Positions 28,262 to 39,228 of a DNA stretch of 64,000 nucleotides are shown piece after piece; positions within the stretch are counted from its first letter, which is position 1; each line of letters opens with the position of its first letter. This stretch comes from Leptospira gomenensis (GTDB lineage: Bacteria > Spirochaetota > Leptospiria > Leptospirales > Leptospiraceae): positions 16,001 through 80,000 of the forward strand of contig NZ_RQFA01000072.1 in NCBI RefSeq assembly GCF_004770155.1. The letters run 5' to 3'. The notes beneath the pieces were generated by a model. The model saw nothing but the letters and a program-made list of their open reading frames with translations. It was not told where the DNA came from and ran no database searches. A program made the position numbers and the translations under genes.

Positions 28262-28873
28262 ATGATATCAAAATCGTTTAAACTCATTTTAACGATTTCC
28301 TTAATTTTAGCTTCTGCGATTCAAATACAAACCGAATCTAAAAAGAATAAATGGGAGTTCGAAAGTCCCCGAATTAAGGAATATACTAATTCGCTCGTTA
28401 GCGAATATATCTCCTTTATCAAACCTGATTGTAACGTAATTTCTTGGAAAAGGGCGATTTCGGGAAAAGAGGTCAGTTATTGTATTAGTGAACTTGAATT
28501 GGTTGACGGAAAACCCGTTATGGGTTATCCGACAAGATTTTCATCTTCGATCGAATATACTGGCAATAGTCGCAATGTTTCGGACGAAGCATTAGAAATA
28601 ATTAATGATTTAGACAATATTAGTTTTTATCGAACCTGGATAACCAATTTCGAAAGAGAAATCGAAGTGACGGAGAACGATAAAAAATACTGGCTCCCGG
28701 TTCATAATAAGGTTTTCGCTTTTTTGAATGAAGATCGCCCCTTAAAACTAGATAAAGAAACCGACCAGCTCGAAATCGTTCCTAAACCGGCGGTCTTGGG
28801 TTTTAGATATTTAGGTTGTTGTTATACTAATAAACAAAGTATCGTTTTAGTTGTATCAGTCTTAAAACAATAG
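28262..28873 (+). CDS. exported hypothetical protein, AT-rich
   Basis: I do not recognise this 203-residue protein. GGAGAAA precedes the ATG and residues 1-24 form a signal peptide (LILTISLILASAIQIQ). The mature part has four cysteines and no membrane segment or repeat. Its DNA is visibly richer in A and T than the neighbours, with many AAT, TTA and ATA codons, which may mark later arrival. It is flanked by unrelated genes and a hairpin at 28896-28914. Confidence 0.6.
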   Translation: MISKSFKLILTISLILASAIQIQTESKKNKWEFESPRIKEYTNSLVSEYISFIKPDCNVISWKRAISGKEVSYCISELELVDGKPVMGYPTRFSSSIEYTGNSRNVSDEALEIINDLDNISFYRTWITNFEREIEVTENDKKYWLPVHNKVFAFLNEDRPLKLDKETDQLEIVPKPAVLGFRYLGCCYTNKQSIVLVVSVLKQ

Positions 28874-28895
28874 CTTTGATAAAACGAAACGCCGC

Positions 28896-28914
28896 CGAGG
28901 CTTTCCAAGCCTCG
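28896..28914. terminator. hairpin between convergent genes
   Basis: CGAGGCTT (28896-28903) and AAGCCTCG (28907-28914) pair perfectly across a three-base loop. It is located just after the exported protein gene and before the convergent protease gene. No strong T-run follows. Confidence 0.5.
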
Positions 28915-29053
28915 CGTCAATTCTTCCGAGGTTCCGTTACCAGGTCGATGGACGCAGCCGTAATCCTGTCATCCGCCGAAACATTCAAATAAAGGAATTT
29001 AAGTTCGCTCCTCTTTCGATCGATCCGGATAAATCCGGCGACTTCGTCCGTTT

Positions 29054-30298
29054 CTATTTTTTCCACCGTTGGGCGAACTCGATTCTTTCCAACGTCGTCG
29101 GATGCGAGTGGTAATAAATCACTTCCGCACGGTTAGGGTTCAAACGGGAACGGTTGTCCTTGGCGAGTTTTACTTCCGTGTCGATGAAGGATTTTTTGTC
29201 CCCTCCGGTGAGGTTCAGAGCTTCCTCGTCCGCTTGTGTTTCCTGAAAACGACTGATCGCACTCCACGCGGGTCTCGTCAACGAACCGAAAAGGGACAGT
29301 AACAGAAATAAAAACGGTAGGGTCGAAGGCGAATAGAATTCCTTCAGTCGAACTGAACCTTCTTTTTTGAATCGCAGGAACAGATATCCGAGAAGAAAAC
29401 AAAGTAGAAAGATTTCCAATGTATTGAGTGCGATGTCCTTGATCTGATGATTATGGGTCCAGTGTCCGATTTCATGACCCAATACGCTCACTATTTCCTC
29501 CTCTGTGTGATTTTGAATCAGAGTGTCGTAAAGAAAGATTTTTCTGTTTTCTCCCCAGCCGGTGAAGTACGCGTTCGTATGACCGGAATACCTGCTTTCG
29601 TCGATGACATAGACGTTTTCCACACGTATGTTCGCCGTTTCGCATAACGTGTTGATTTTCTTTTTGAGACTCCCTTCCGCGATCGGTTTGTAATCGTAAA
29701 ATAAGGGCGTGATCAGGATCGGAAATAATACGGAGAACAACAATCCGAAAACCAGAGAGGCGATCGGCACCAAAAATTTCCAAGCGTTTTCGAACTTCTT
29801 TAGAAGAAACGCCACACACAAAACTCCCAGCGCGCCGCCGACGATTCCTAATCCGAGCGATTTCCCCGTGTAGACGAGCCATTCCACAAATGTCATTTTT
29901 GAGAATCCGAAACGGTGTTCGAGCACGAATCCGAAATAGTATTGGAACGGAATCGCCAATAGGAATTGAATCGCGCTGAATCCGAAAAAGAATAATAAAA
30001 CCGTAATATAGAATCTTCCTCCGGTCTTTTCGGAAATCTTCTCCTCCAGACGCGCCGATACGGACGTGAAGACGAAAATTCCCGCGACTATGAAATCGAT
30101 CAGATCGGACAAAATCGACGCGAAAAATCCGCTTCTTGAGTATTCTATCCCTTTGCGTAAATCTTCTTCGGTGAAAAACTTCAGGATCCGTTCCTTGAGT
30201 TCGGGAGATACGTCCCCTTCGTAGGAAAGATATTTCATCGTGAGAGTGAATCCGATTTGGATCAGATAAAAGATAAATAGTACGGTTCTTAGTTTCAT
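29054..30298 (-). CDS. M48-family membrane metalloprotease (Ste24-like)
   Basis: The protein has 414 residues with several membrane segments. The zinc motif LGHEIGHWTHNH (HExxH) lies near residue 275, and the third ligand is probably in FQETQADEEALNLTG near residue 355. A C-terminal motif DNRSRLNPNRAEVIYYHSHP matches the Ste24/CAAX-protease branch. In bacteria, which lack CAAX substrates, such enzymes are thought to clear misfolded membrane proteins. The following monooxygenase gene is on the same strand and may be cotranscribed. Confidence 0.88.
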   Translation of the reverse strand: MKLRTVLFIFYLIQIGFTLTMKYLSYEGDVSPELKERILKFFTEEDLRKGIEYSRSGFFASILSDLIDFIVAGIFVFTSVSARLEEKISEKTGGRFYITVLLFFFGFSAIQFLLAIPFQYYFGFVLEHRFGFSKMTFVEWLVYTGKSLGLGIVGGALGVLCVAFLLKKFENAWKFLVPIASLVFGLLFSVLFPILITPLFYDYKPIAEGSLKKKINTLCETANIRVENVYVIDESRYSGHTNAYFTGWGENRKIFLYDTLIQNHTEEEIVSVLGHEIGHWTHNHQIKDIALNTLEIFLLCFLLGYLFLRFKKEGSVRLKEFYSPSTLPFLFLLLSLFGSLTRPAWSAISRFQETQADEEALNLTGGDKKSFIDTEVKLAKDNRSRLNPNRAEVIYYHSHPTTLERIEFAQRWKK

Positions 30299-30364
30299 TC
30301 TATTCCGAGATCTTTGGTTTGCGACGAGAGAATCGATCGTAAATCGGAGTCGGTTCGGGTCAAT

Positions 30365-31363
30365 TCATTTCCGGAGTTCCGACAATATCTCGTAGGACCG
30401 GAGTCGGGCCCCGAAGTCGTAGACCATCGTATTTACGATCAATTCGTCCGCATCGGTTTTAGAAAGGAAGCCGTTCAGTTTGTCCTTAAGAGTCGAAGGG
30501 GAGCCGCTCATAGAAGCGCGCAATCGTTCCGCGACCGCTGCTTTTTCCGTTTCGCTTACGTGTTTCGAAAGATCGTCCACGGGAGGACCGAGGGGTAACG
30601 GATTTCCCTTGATCAGATTTAAAAAGCCGAGTATTTGCGACGTGGATAATTTTTCCGCTTCCACATCCGTATCCGCGGCGAAAACGGAGACTCCTATCAT
30701 GACATACGGTTTTTCTAATATTCCAGAAGGTTGAAATACTTTTCTGTATATTTCGATCGCGTGCATCATGTAATCCGGTGCGAAATGGGCCGCAAAACTA
30801 AACGGAAGTCCGAGCCGTCCGGCCAGGTCCGCGCTGTAAAGACTGGAACCCAGAAGCCAGATCGGGATGTCGAGTCCGCTTCCTGGAACGGCCCGAACCC
30901 TTTGACCGGGCTCCGCTTTCGAAAGAAAAAATCGCAATTCCTCCAATAACTCCGGAAATTCCATTCCTCCGATTTTGGTTTCCCTACGTAGTGCTCGAGC
31001 GGTCACCGGATCCGTTCCGGGAGCTCTTCCTAGTCCGAGGTCGATTCTCCCCGGATACAAAGTTTCCAACGTGCCGAATTGTTCCGCGACGATCAGCGGA
31101 GCGTGGTTGGGAAGCATGATTCCCCCCGACCCGACTCGGATTTTTTTCGTGCCGCCGGCGATGTAACCGATCAGGACCGAAGTCGCAGAGCTTCCGATTC
31201 CGGGAAGATTGTGATGTTCCGCCAACCAGAAACGTTTGTAGCCGAGTTCTTCCGCCCGCCTTGCAAGCGTTAGACTATTTTCGAAGGATTGGGAAACGTC
31301 GCTTCCTTGAACGACGGGGGAAAGATCCAAGACGGACAATTCTATTTCCGAGAGTTTGCTCAT
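30365..31363 (-). CDS. LLM-class flavin-dependent oxidoreductase (luciferase-like)
   Basis: The protein has 332 residues in a TIM-barrel family. It shows ELSVLDLSPV near the N-terminus, RFWLAEHHNLPGIGSSATSV, and RIDLGLGRAPGTDP, the pattern of the MsnO8/YhbW subgroup of bacterial luciferase-like monooxygenases. These use reduced FMN and O2; the substrate is unknown here. The gene lies 66 bases upstream of the Ste24-like gene on the same strand. Confidence 0.88.
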   Translation of the reverse strand: MSKLSEIELSVLDLSPVVQGSDVSQSFENSLTLARRAEELGYKRFWLAEHHNLPGIGSSATSVLIGYIAGGTKKIRVGSGGIMLPNHAPLIVAEQFGTLETLYPGRIDLGLGRAPGTDPVTARALRRETKIGGMEFPELLEELRFFLSKAEPGQRVRAVPGSGLDIPIWLLGSSLYSADLAGRLGLPFSFAAHFAPDYMMHAIEIYRKVFQPSGILEKPYVMIGVSVFAADTDVEAEKLSTSQILGFLNLIKGNPLPLGPPVDDLSKHVSETEKAAVAERLRASMSGSPSTLKDKLNGFLSKTDADELIVNTMVYDFGARLRSYEILSELRK

Positions 31364-31558
31364 ATTTTTTTAGATGCTTTCGAACTGCGAAACGGTCAAC
31401 GATCGTTCGAAGGACGATTTCGCATTATCGAATGTTAGACTCGATCGAATTCGGGATCCTATTTCTTTCGTATAAAAGCGCTCAAATTTTCCTCGTCATC
31501 CTCCTTGAAAGGATCGTGAGAGACGAAAATTCTTTACAGAACAAAGCGTTCCTAAGAA

Positions 31559-32371
31559 ATGAAAGTTAATTTTATGTCCACTCCTATCCATGAAAAACAA
31601 TGGCCCGCAAAAGAGATCGTGGAAGATTTCTCCGAACTCAGGATTAAATCGCCGCTTACGCACGTGATCACGAATATCGTCGTAACCAATTGGACCGCTA
31701 ACATTCTTTTGGCGGCGGGGGCTTCTCCCGCTATGGTGATCGCGGAAGAGGAGGTCGCCGATTTCGCGGCGATCGCAAGCGGACTCTTGATCAACGTCGG
31801 AACGCTAACGAGTTCGGACGTAAAGGCGATGCGCGCGGCAGCCGTTGCGGCTCAAAAAGCCGGAACTCCTTGGGTGATCGATCCGGTTGCGGCGGGAGCC
31901 TTACGGTTTCGTACGGACTTCGCGAAAGAACTTTTAGACTATAAACCTTCCGTCATCCGCGGTAACGCGTCCGAAATACTCGCGTTAGGCGGTGCGATCG
32001 GAGGAGGGAAGGGCGTGGATTCCACGGCCCGTTCTTCGGAGGCGATCTCTGCGGCGAAGGAGTTGGCGATCCGAACCGGGGCCGTCGTAGCGGTCAGCGG
32101 TGAAACCGATTATATCACCGACGGCAAGGATATCGTCGGCGTTCCCGGCGGGCATCCGCTTATGACCAGGGTCACCGGGGTCGGATGTTCCCTCGGCGCG
32201 TTGATGGCCTCCTTTTTAGGAATTCAAAAAGATCCTTTGCGCGCGGCCGTTTCGGCTTCCGCGGTTTTTGCGATCGCGGGTTTTAGAGCGGGGCAACAAT
32301 CCAAGGGAACGGGCAGTTTTGCGACCGCTTTTCTGGATCAATTGACGCTTCTTTCGGAAGAAAACGCCTGA
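31559..32371 (+). CDS. thiM: hydroxyethylthiazole kinase ThiM
   Basis: The protein has 270 residues. It shows [20 protein letters not shown] and [13 protein letters not shown] near the N-terminus, [16 protein letters not shown], and [14 protein letters not shown]. The segment [19 protein letters not shown] holds the ATP-binding and catalytic cysteine region of ThiM. It phosphorylates the thiazole alcohol for thiamine salvage. Start could be 31559 or the ATG at 31574; neither has a strong site. No TPP riboswitch (CTGAGA core) is seen upstream and no other thi gene lies in the window. Confidence 0.92.
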   Translation: MKVNFMSTPIHEKQWPAKEIVEDFSELRIKSPLTHVITNIVVTNWTANILLAAGASPAMVIAEEEVADFAAIASGLLINVGTLTSSDVKAMRAAAVAAQKAGTPWVIDPVAAGALRFRTDFAKELLDYKPSVIRGNASEILALGGAIGGGKGVDSTARSSEAISAAKELAIRTGAVVAVSGETDYITDGKDIVGVPGGHPLMTRVTGVGCSLGALMASFLGIQKDPLRAAVSASAVFAIAGFRAGQQSKGTGSFATAFLDQLTLLSEENA

Positions 32372-32529
32372 TATAAAGAATATTCGATTTCTCTCATATT
32401 CTACAAACTCCCGCCCGTCGTAGCACTGCTTGAACATTCCTTCTCGTGACGGGATGGAATCGAGGAAAAACGTTTGTATTTTGCGGATTCGTTCCGAACA
32501 TATCCCACGTTTTTGGGAGAGGATCGGAA

Positions 32530-33687
32530 GTGAGATGGGAACGTTTCCTTTTTTGGGATAAAATCAATCGTATTTACGGAAGAAGGGATTATCTGACGCG
32601 GAACCGGGCGAGGCATCTCTACGCGATGAACCTGGTCATTTTTTTCGTTTCGATTGCGGCTTGCCTCGTTTATATCCGCCAAGGTCTTAGAGTCGGATTT
32701 TTGATCTTCGGTATTTCCGCCTTGATTTCCATCGCGTTGATGTTCTTCAACAAACTCGAGACCGCCGTAAAGACGATCCTTTATCTCAGTCTCGTCGCCC
32801 TTACGTTCGGACTTTTTTTCGGAATGCAGAACGGGAATATTTATTTTTCGATGGCGACGATCCTGGTGTTGTTTCTGCATTTTTCCGATATTAAACGGAC
32901 TATTCTGGTTTCTGCATATACGGGAATCTTAATGTCGTATCGTTTGTATCTTTATTCGGAAAACGGTGAAATATCCTCCGCTTTCGTTTTCGACACGATT
33001 TTTAAATTCATCCTTTTTTGTACGATCGCAATCATCACCGTAAGAGTATTAAATTCCCATAATAAAGAAAAGGAAATTTTCATACGCGAAATTCATCATC
33101 GCGTCAAAAACAATCTGCAGATATTAAGCGGATTTGCGATTCTTCAGCGAGATTCGGGCGGATTGCGGGAAACAGGACGAATCAACGATTTCAGCGATAG
33201 AATTTTGATGTTGTCACGGGTTCACGACGCGATCTACAAAATGGAAACCGACTACGAAGTCGATCTCAACGCGATTCTCCGTGAGATCGTAAACTTGAGT
33301 TCCCGAGTCGGATCGAAAGAGCGGATCCGCCTGATAACGGGCGAAACAACTTCTCCTTTGAACATCGAAATCTCGGTTCCGTTCGCGATGATCGCCTACG
33401 AACTGTTGAATAACGCAATTCTGCACGGTTCGTTCGAATCCGACGACATTCCGATCCTGGTCGAGTTGAAGTTTACGGAAGGAAAATACGTATTTTCGGT
33501 CAGCGGTCCTGGCCCGGCCATCGAAACGGATTCCGTTTGGTCCGATCCGAAAACGACCGGTTTTACTCTGGTCTGCGTGATGACGAAACAGTTAAAGGGA
33601 AATTTCCGGATCGAATCCGAAAAACAGGGAATTCGCGCAGTCGTAGAATTCTCGAATCAGGTCGAGTTTGCCACGTTTTTAGGTTGA
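32530..33687 (+). CDS. membrane sensor histidine kinase, HisKA_2 type
   Basis: GTG at 32530 is chosen for the GGGAGAGG just upstream. The protein has 385 residues. About six membrane segments (residues 30-175) have no obvious extracellular sensor. Then comes the H-box EIHHRVKNNLQILSGF, typical of HisKA_2 kinases, and an HATPase domain with YELLNNAILHG, VSGPGP and a divergent TTGFTLVCVM. No response regulator is adjacent, so the partner is unknown. The signal may be sensed within the membrane. Confidence 0.82.
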   Translation: MRWERFLFWDKINRIYGRRDYLTRNRARHLYAMNLVIFFVSIAACLVYIRQGLRVGFLIFGISALISIALMFFNKLETAVKTILYLSLVALTFGLFFGMQNGNIYFSMATILVLFLHFSDIKRTILVSAYTGILMSYRLYLYSENGEISSAFVFDTIFKFILFCTIAIITVRVLNSHNKEKEIFIREIHHRVKNNLQILSGFAILQRDSGGLRETGRINDFSDRILMLSRVHDAIYKMETDYEVDLNAILREIVNLSSRVGSKERIRLITGETTSPLNIEISVPFAMIAYELLNNAILHGSFESDDIPILVELKFTEGKYVFSVSGPGPAIETDSVWSDPKTTGFTLVCVMTKQLKGNFRIESEKQGIRAVVEFSNQVEFATFLG

Positions 33688-33734
33688 ACTTGTTTTTTGA
33701 ATATTCTATTTTTATGATATTTTGGCGGATCGGC

Positions 33735-33782
33735 GAAACGCCCCGCGGGTGTCTCAGCCGGCACGTTTGCGGGCAGGGTTTC
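33735..33782. other. possible structured element between kinase and tRNA genes
   Basis: GAAAC and CCCGC (33735-33746) can pair with GCGGG and GTTTC (33769-33782), with a small asymmetric internal loop. It could be a terminator for the kinase or part of a small RNA. Support is only base pairing by eye. Confidence 0.25.
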
Positions 33783-33955
33783 CGTCTTCGTTCCGGTCAA
33801 ACGGAACGTTGTATGTTCCGCATTCCGATGTTTCGCGAATCTAAGTATATGAAGAAATTTTAATATAGGATACGAAACGGACCTTGGTCGGTTCGGGAGA
33901 TTTTTTGTAGTAGTTTAAAAAAGGAGATCAAGTTCCGAATCGGGGAAATTCGGTT

Positions 33956-34028
<73 letters not shown>

Positions 34029-34044
34029 ATTGTCGAATACCGGC

Positions 34045-34123
<79 letters not shown>

Positions 34124-34187
34124 AGACATGATTTTGAGAGAATCTCCAAATGCAACAGTTTTTTTAGCAAAAACGTTCGACTCTTTT

Positions 34188-35534
34188 TCAAAAACCGTCT
34201 CGGCGATACACACGAATTTGATCGTCCAGAAAGTCCGAAATCACGAGATAACGGTTGTCCGGTGAAACGTCCAATCCCGTGGGTTGATTGCCCGCTTCCC
34301 AAAATTCCTTTACCGTGTCCGTCGTCGTGTCGATGACATAGACTCTTCCGAGCACCAATCCTTTTTTGAGATATCCTTCGCTAGGGTTGTTCGGTCCTCT
34401 GCAAGATACGTAGAGATATTTTCCGTCCGGAGAAAGTGCGATCGTGTTCGGTTTGTCGAATACGGGGATCGTCTTTTGAACCTTCTTTTCCTTGAGATCG
34501 TACACTTCCACTTTGCTGCAACACATGTCGGAAACGTAGATTTTGTTTTCGATCGGACCGGGAACGATATGACGTTTGTTGCCGGGTGGTCCGATCGTAT
34601 CCGTGAGTTTTTCCTTGTCCATGGAATAAATTCCGAGTCTTCCTCCTCCGGTTTCCTGGTTGCTCGCGGAGAATTGCGCGATATACAATTCCTTTCCGTC
34701 CTTGGACAAAAGGAGTCCGCGGGGTAGGCCGATTTTTTCCGTTTTGCGGATTTCCTTTTTGGTACTCCGATCGATGACGGAGATGTCCTCGCTGATCCAA
34801 TTGGAACAATATACGAGATCCCTAATGGAATCGTAGAGCAGAATCTTGGACCATTTTCCGGTGAGGTCCACTGTCGCTTTATACGATAAAGTTTTTAAAT
34901 CGAATACGTGGACCGCGTTGGCCTGCATTTGGCTGACCCAGAGTTCGTTGTGTTCGGGAATCGAGATCGTTTCTACGAAGCCAAGTTTTTTTCTGTACTT
35001 TTCGGGAGGAGAGATTCGTACGGTTTCCCCGTTGCGTATGTCGAGAATGTCCATCCCTTCGTCCTCCAAAAGAGGAATGGCAAGTCTCGTGTTGTCGATA
35101 AAACGTACGCTCTTCGGTTGGATTCCCGTTTTGTAACGCGCCGTAAATCGATGGGTTACCCCTTCCTTGTCGAGAGCAAGTAGTCTTTCCGATAGTTCGG
35201 AGGCGCTCTTTACATCGATGACTGAATTTTGAAAACCGGGAGAGGAAAGTTCGAGTCGGATACCCTTGGAATCGGAGTAAACAGGTATTTCCATCTGAAC
35301 GAGCGCAACGTTTTTGTCGGTTTCCAATACCTTATACGGTATACTTTCCGAGCCGGTCTTTATTACGGTTCCCTTATACGGATGAAGGCTGAACTTTACG
35401 GAAGTCGTTCCCGTTTTTTCCCGTTTCGATTCGGAAATCAGGGAGGAATTTCCGCTTTCACAACATACCAAAAACAGAAAGATCGGGACGAGTAACGATA
35501 CCTTCGAAGGAAGTCGGTTTTTTCTTCTATTCAT
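34188..35534 (-). CDS. beta-propeller lipoprotein with YVTN-type repeats
   Basis: The ATG at 35534 (AAGGAG upstream, 4-base overlap with the acyltransferase stop) gives 448 residues. A signal peptide ends in LFLVCC (Cys 24/25), fitting a spirochaetal lipobox. The second half repeats blades such as [35 protein letters not shown] and [15 protein letters not shown], as in YncE/YVTN proteins. It is probably surface or periplasmic; such propellers bind ligands or partner proteins. It ends the cNMP protein-acyltransferase-lipoprotein operon. Confidence 0.85.
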   Translation of the reverse strand: MNRRKNRLPSKVSLLVPIFLFLVCCESGNSSLISESKREKTGTTSVKFSLHPYKGTVIKTGSESIPYKVLETDKNVALVQMEIPVYSDSKGIRLELSSPGFQNSVIDVKSASELSERLLALDKEGVTHRFTARYKTGIQPKSVRFIDNTRLAIPLLEDEGMDILDIRNGETVRISPPEKYRKKLGFVETISIPEHNELWVSQMQANAVHVFDLKTLSYKATVDLTGKWSKILLYDSIRDLVYCSNWISEDISVIDRSTKKEIRKTEKIGLPRGLLLSKDGKELYIAQFSASNQETGGGRLGIYSMDKEKLTDTIGPPGNKRHIVPGPIENKIYVSDMCCSKVEVYDLKEKKVQKTIPVFDKPNTIALSPDGKYLYVSCRGPNNPSEGYLKKGLVLGRVYVIDTTTDTVKEFWEAGNQPTGLDVSPDNRYLVISDFLDDQIRVYRRDGF

Positions 35535-36730
35535 TTTGGATTCTCCTTTCCGAAATTGTTTTTCGGAGCGACCTGATTCCCCAGGATCAAATTGACCCAT
35601 CGGAAAGGGCGTATTAGTAAATGATAAATTGCTAATGTAATTGCGAACACGAGAGTCAGGTGCAGCGGGAATTTTTCCCATAACCCGAGAGGGGTGTGCA
35701 CCGTTAAATATCCCACCAAAAGGGAAACCGGATGATGGACGAGGTAGATCGGAAGGCTCCCTGTTCTCACGTATTCCGTTTTGCCGTCCTGAAAATTGTA
35801 ATATCTCCGGAACACCCCGATCAAAAGACGTATCATCAACCAACCGGCGGAGCATTTCAGGAAGATGTGAAGGATTCTTCTCCAGGCTCCGGTATATCCG
35901 AAGTAGGACCAAAAAGGATCGATTCTGCTGATTTCATAAAATCCCCAGAACGCGGCGAATGCGAGCGCCGCCCAAACGGCGATCTTATCGGACAAGGGTT
36001 CTAAAAGCAGAGTTTCTTTGGAGATCAATAAACTTCCGCAAAGAAAAAAAGTGTAGTTGTAGACGAAGTTCACCGGTTCGATCGCATACCAGGAATCGTC
36101 CTTCATATAAAAGAGATTGATCGCACACGTTCCTGCGAAACTGATCAGAGTGAAATACAGGACGGTTCCGAATTCGGCAGCGAATCCGGCGCGCGGCGAT
36201 TCGTTTCGTAGAGGAATTCCGAATCCGAGAGTGAGCTTCCGTATGAAAAGGTGTAACACGGTGAACAGGATCAAAAAATAAAGAAACCAAATGTGCGAGG
36301 GTCGAATATTCCCATTTAAGAATATTCTAATATAAAAATCGAAGTAGGAAGGACTTTCGCCAGATTGCAGGAGGGAAACGTAGGACTGCATCGGCGCGAA
36401 TAACAGGATTCCCGCGACCGTAGGAATGAATATCCTAAAAAGACGCATCCTGAGAAAATCGATCAACGTTTTGGATCGGAATACCGCTTCCGTAAAATAT
36501 CCCGATAAAAAGAAGAACAAGGGCATACGGAACACGTGGACCCATTCTCCGAAAACGTCGAATACCTCGGAACGTTCCTCGTTGCGAAGAGGATATTTGA
36601 TCTCCGCGGCGTAAACGATCGCGACGTGGAACACGAGTCCAAGCAGAAGTGCGAACGAACGCAGATTATCGAGGTAGAAAAGTCTCTTTTTGCCGCTTTG
36701 TTGTTTTTCTGAAATTCGCCTTGCGCTCAA
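35531..36730 (-). CDS. acyltransferase 3 family membrane protein, OpgC-like
   Basis: The protein has 399 residues with about ten membrane segments. [20 protein letters not shown] carries the conserved His of acyltransferase-3 enzymes, [13 protein letters not shown] follows, and [16 protein letters not shown] lies near the end. The layout resembles OpgC/MdoC, which adds succinyl groups to periplasmic glucans, and OafA-like O-acetylases. The target may be a glycan. It is coupled by 4-base overlaps to both neighbours. Confidence 0.8.
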   Translation of the reverse strand: MSARRISEKQQSGKKRLFYLDNLRSFALLLGLVFHVAIVYAAEIKYPLRNEERSEVFDVFGEWVHVFRMPLFFFLSGYFTEAVFRSKTLIDFLRMRLFRIFIPTVAGILLFAPMQSYVSLLQSGESPSYFDFYIRIFLNGNIRPSHIWFLYFLILFTVLHLFIRKLTLGFGIPLRNESPRAGFAAEFGTVLYFTLISFAGTCAINLFYMKDDSWYAIEPVNFVYNYTFFLCGSLLISKETLLLEPLSDKIAVWAALAFAAFWGFYEISRIDPFWSYFGYTGAWRRILHIFLKCSAGWLMIRLLIGVFRRYYNFQDGKTEYVRTGSLPIYLVHHPVSLLVGYLTVHTPLGLWEKFPLHLTLVFAITLAIYHLLIRPFRWVNLILGNQVAPKNNFGKENPK

Positions 36731-37359
36731 GCATCCACCGTATATTTGAATAGTGAGTCGCGGATGATCAGAAGGGAAGGATCCTCTTTCGGTTGTTCCA
36801 CCATTTTATCTTTTATTAATAAACTGATGGAACTCACGAGATCCTGATGTTCCAGACCGACTCGAAGGATGGCCCACTTTATGAAATGACCGAGTTGGAT
36901 TCGATATACGCTTCCGTCCTTTTCTCCGTTGGTTTGGGAGAAGTTGATCAACGCGGAGGTCACAAGATTTTTCTTATCGGCTTTGAGAAGCGAAGCGATC
37001 GTTTTGTTGGTCTCCCTCAACCGAGAGGAGAGTATTTTCACGACCTTCATGGAAAAGCCGGCATTGGTGCGGATCAGATTGAAAAATGCGCCTTCGTTGA
37101 TCGCGATTAAGGATACGTCCGTTCTGGCGACGGCTCTCGCGCTTCGAGGAGTTTTGTCGATCAGCGCCATCTCGCCGAACATATCCCCCTCTTTGAGTTC
37201 CACTAAAAGTTTATACGCTTCTTTTATTTTTTTATGAATTCCTACTTTTCCTTTGACGATGAGATACATTACGTCCGCGTCCTGATTCTCTTCGAAGATC
37301 ACGTCGGATTCCTTGTATTCGACGCCGAGTTTGTGGACCATGGATTCGGATATTTTCAT
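36727..37359 (-). CDS. cyclic-nucleotide-binding regulator, Crp/Fnr-like
   Basis: The protein has 210 residues. An N-terminal cNMP-binding domain (about 10-115) has [19 protein letters not shown], with the Glu and Arg that contact the cyclic nucleotide phosphate. The C-terminal part around [20 protein letters not shown] lines up with the winged helix of Crp but lacks the usual R-E-T recognition residues, so DNA binding is uncertain. It overlaps the acyltransferase by 4 bases, and may sense cAMP or cGMP for the operon or act on a protein partner. Confidence 0.8.
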   Translation of the reverse strand: MKISESMVHKLGVEYKESDVIFEENQDADVMYLIVKGKVGIHKKIKEAYKLLVELKEGDMFGEMALIDKTPRSARAVARTDVSLIAINEGAFFNLIRTNAGFSMKVVKILSSRLRETNKTIASLLKADKKNLVTSALINFSQTNGEKDGSVYRIQLGHFIKWAILRVGLEHQDLVSSISLLIKDKMVEQPKEDPSLLIIRDSLFKYTVDA

Positions 37360-37629
37360 CTTTCTGACCGCGAACTATTTCGCATTCCATCGATCGAAGT
37401 CTACGTTTTCGAAAAGAGAATCGTTTTCCTCGGATCCTTTCGAACGGTTCGTCGCTCGAAGAAAAGAACAACACCAGCTTCAACCCGCAAGGAAGGGGAA
37501 TCAACAAAAAATCCGATCGTAAAACTCAGAGAAATTCGAGATAGGGTTTTTATCCCGGAAACCTCGATGAGACCGCATCGGGAAATTCGGGTTGAATCCG
37601 TGAAAGGCCGGTTTTAGGTTCGCACAAGA

Positions 37630-37929
37630 ATGAAGAAAAAAAAGAAATTTCCGTTCGAAACACAGAAGACGTTGGAGCTTCTTTCCGCGATATCGGATCC
37701 GGTCAAACTCAAGATCGCGAAAATCCTCTCCTGTCATCGCGAAGTTAAAGCGGGGGATATCGCCAAGGAATTCGACGTTTCCAGAACGACCATTTCGCAT
37801 CATTTGAACAGGATGAGAATGTTGAATCTCGTAAGTTCCAGAAAGGATGGCAAGGAAATCTATTACTCCGTGGACAAGGGATTAATCGTTGAAACCTTAA
37901 AAGAGGTTGTAAAATTTTTGGAATCCTGA
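37630..37929 (+). CDS. ArsR-family winged-helix regulator
   Basis: The protein has 99 residues. After a lysine-rich start comes LLSAISDPVKLKIAKILSCH, and then GDIAKEFDVSRTTISHHLNR as recognition helix, with the wing SSRKDGKEIYYSVD. No metal-binding cysteines beyond a single Cys in ILSCH are present, so the inducer is unknown. It diverges from the cyclic-nucleotide-binding gene with 270 bases between them and lies 100 bases before the acyl-CoA dehydrogenase operon, which it could control. Confidence 0.85.
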   Translation: MKKKKKFPFETQKTLELLSAISDPVKLKIAKILSCHREVKAGDIAKEFDVSRTTISHHLNRMRMLNLVSSRKDGKEIYYSVDKGLIVETLKEVVKFLES

Positions 37930-38031
37930 AACATTCGCGATACGTCGATGCGTGTGAACATATAAATATATTAGAGCTTGCGTTTCGATTAGGAATTAAA
38001 CGCGAGTCGTAAGAAAGTCCGGAGGGGTTAT

Positions 38032-39207
38032 ATGGATTTTACGATACCGAAGGAAGTGGAGGACGTCAGGGAAAAGGCGAGGGATTTCGTGGAAAAATAC
38101 GCGATTCCCGCCGAGACGCACTACGACTACGATCACGGAAGAATGCCGGAAGCGGTGACCGATGAACTTAGAAATAAATCGAAGGAGCTCGGTCTTTGGA
38201 CTCCGCATCTTCCCAAATCGGAAGGAGGTCTCGGTCTCGATATGGTCGGAACGGCGATCGTATTCTCCGAGTTGGGACGTTCTCCGATTGCGCCGTATCT
38301 CTGTAACTGCGACGCTCCTGACGAAGGAAACATGCACCTTCTTCACATCGCGGCCAACGACGATCAAAAAAAGAAATATTATTATCCTCTAATACAAGGT
38401 AAAATTCGTTCCGCGTTTGCGATGACGGAACCTCCTCCCGGAGCCGGGGCTGACCCGCAATCTCTCGCCACCAACGCGGTCAAGGACGGTAACGATTACG
38501 TCATCAACGGAGAGAAGTGGTATTGTACGGGTGCGAACGGCGCCGCGTTTTTGATCGTCATGTCCAAGGTCGCCGATTCCTTCCGCAGAACGACGATGTT
38601 CCTCGTGCCGACGGATTCCCCGGGTTACAAAATGGTCCGCGAAATCGGAGTGATGGGTTCGCACGGGCCGGGCGGTCATTGCGAATTGAAGTTCGAAAAC
38701 GTCCGCGTTCCGGAGTCCGCGATTTTGGGGAGAGTAGGAGAAGGGTTTAAATGGTCCCAGGAACGCCTCGGTCCAGCCCGCCTAACACACTGTATGCGAT
38801 GGATCGGACTCGCTCGAAGGTCCATGGAGCTGGCGAGGGAATACGCCCTAAAACGCGAGGTTTTCGGTCAAAGGGTCGCGGATCATCAGGGAATCCAATG
38901 GATGTTCGCCGAGTCCGCGCTCGAAATCGAATCCGGTTATATGCTCACGTTAAAGGCGGCACATACTCTTCGGGCCGGCGAAGACGCGAGACAGATCATA
39001 TCGATGGCGAAGTGGAGCGTGTCCGAAACTTTGTGCAGGGTCATCGACCGAGCGATCCAGATCTGCGGTTCCCACGGTTACGGCCGAGACATGAAACTGG
39101 AACTTTTTTACCGGGACGCCCGGGCGGCCAGGATTGCGGACGGTCCGAGCGAGGTTCACAAGATGGTCATCGGAAGAAATCTGGTCAGCGGCAAGAGCGA
39201 ATTTTAG
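38032..39207 (+). CDS. acyl-CoA dehydrogenase, ACAD10/11 (LvaC)-like
   Basis: The protein has 391 residues with the full ACAD fold: [20 protein letters not shown] at the substrate/FAD site, [20 protein letters not shown], and [20 protein letters not shown]. Where usual ACADs have the catalytic Glu in YEGT, this one reads [10 protein letters not shown], a variant I recall from ACAD10/11-type enzymes. That points away from simple alpha-beta dehydrogenation. GGAGG precedes the ATG. It heads an operon with an APH-like kinase, a small protein and a phosphatase. ACAD is certain; the 4-hydroxyacyl-CoA role is inference. Confidence 0.87.
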   Translation: MDFTIPKEVEDVREKARDFVEKYAIPAETHYDYDHGRMPEAVTDELRNKSKELGLWTPHLPKSEGGLGLDMVGTAIVFSELGRSPIAPYLCNCDAPDEGNMHLLHIAANDDQKKKYYYPLIQGKIRSAFAMTEPPPGAGADPQSLATNAVKDGNDYVINGEKWYCTGANGAAFLIVMSKVADSFRRTTMFLVPTDSPGYKMVREIGVMGSHGPGGHCELKFENVRVPESAILGRVGEGFKWSQERLGPARLTHCMRWIGLARRSMELAREYALKREVFGQRVADHQGIQWMFAESALEIESGYMLTLKAAHTLRAGEDARQIISMAKWSVSETLCRVIDRAIQICGSHGYGRDMKLELFYRDARAARIADGPSEVHKMVIGRNLVSGKSEF

Positions 39208-39228
39208 AATATTAGAATTTACAAAACT

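Noticed and set aside
31370..31558. TPP riboswitch upstream of thiM
   Set aside because: The conserved CTGAGA and ACCTGA-type core was not found in the leader.
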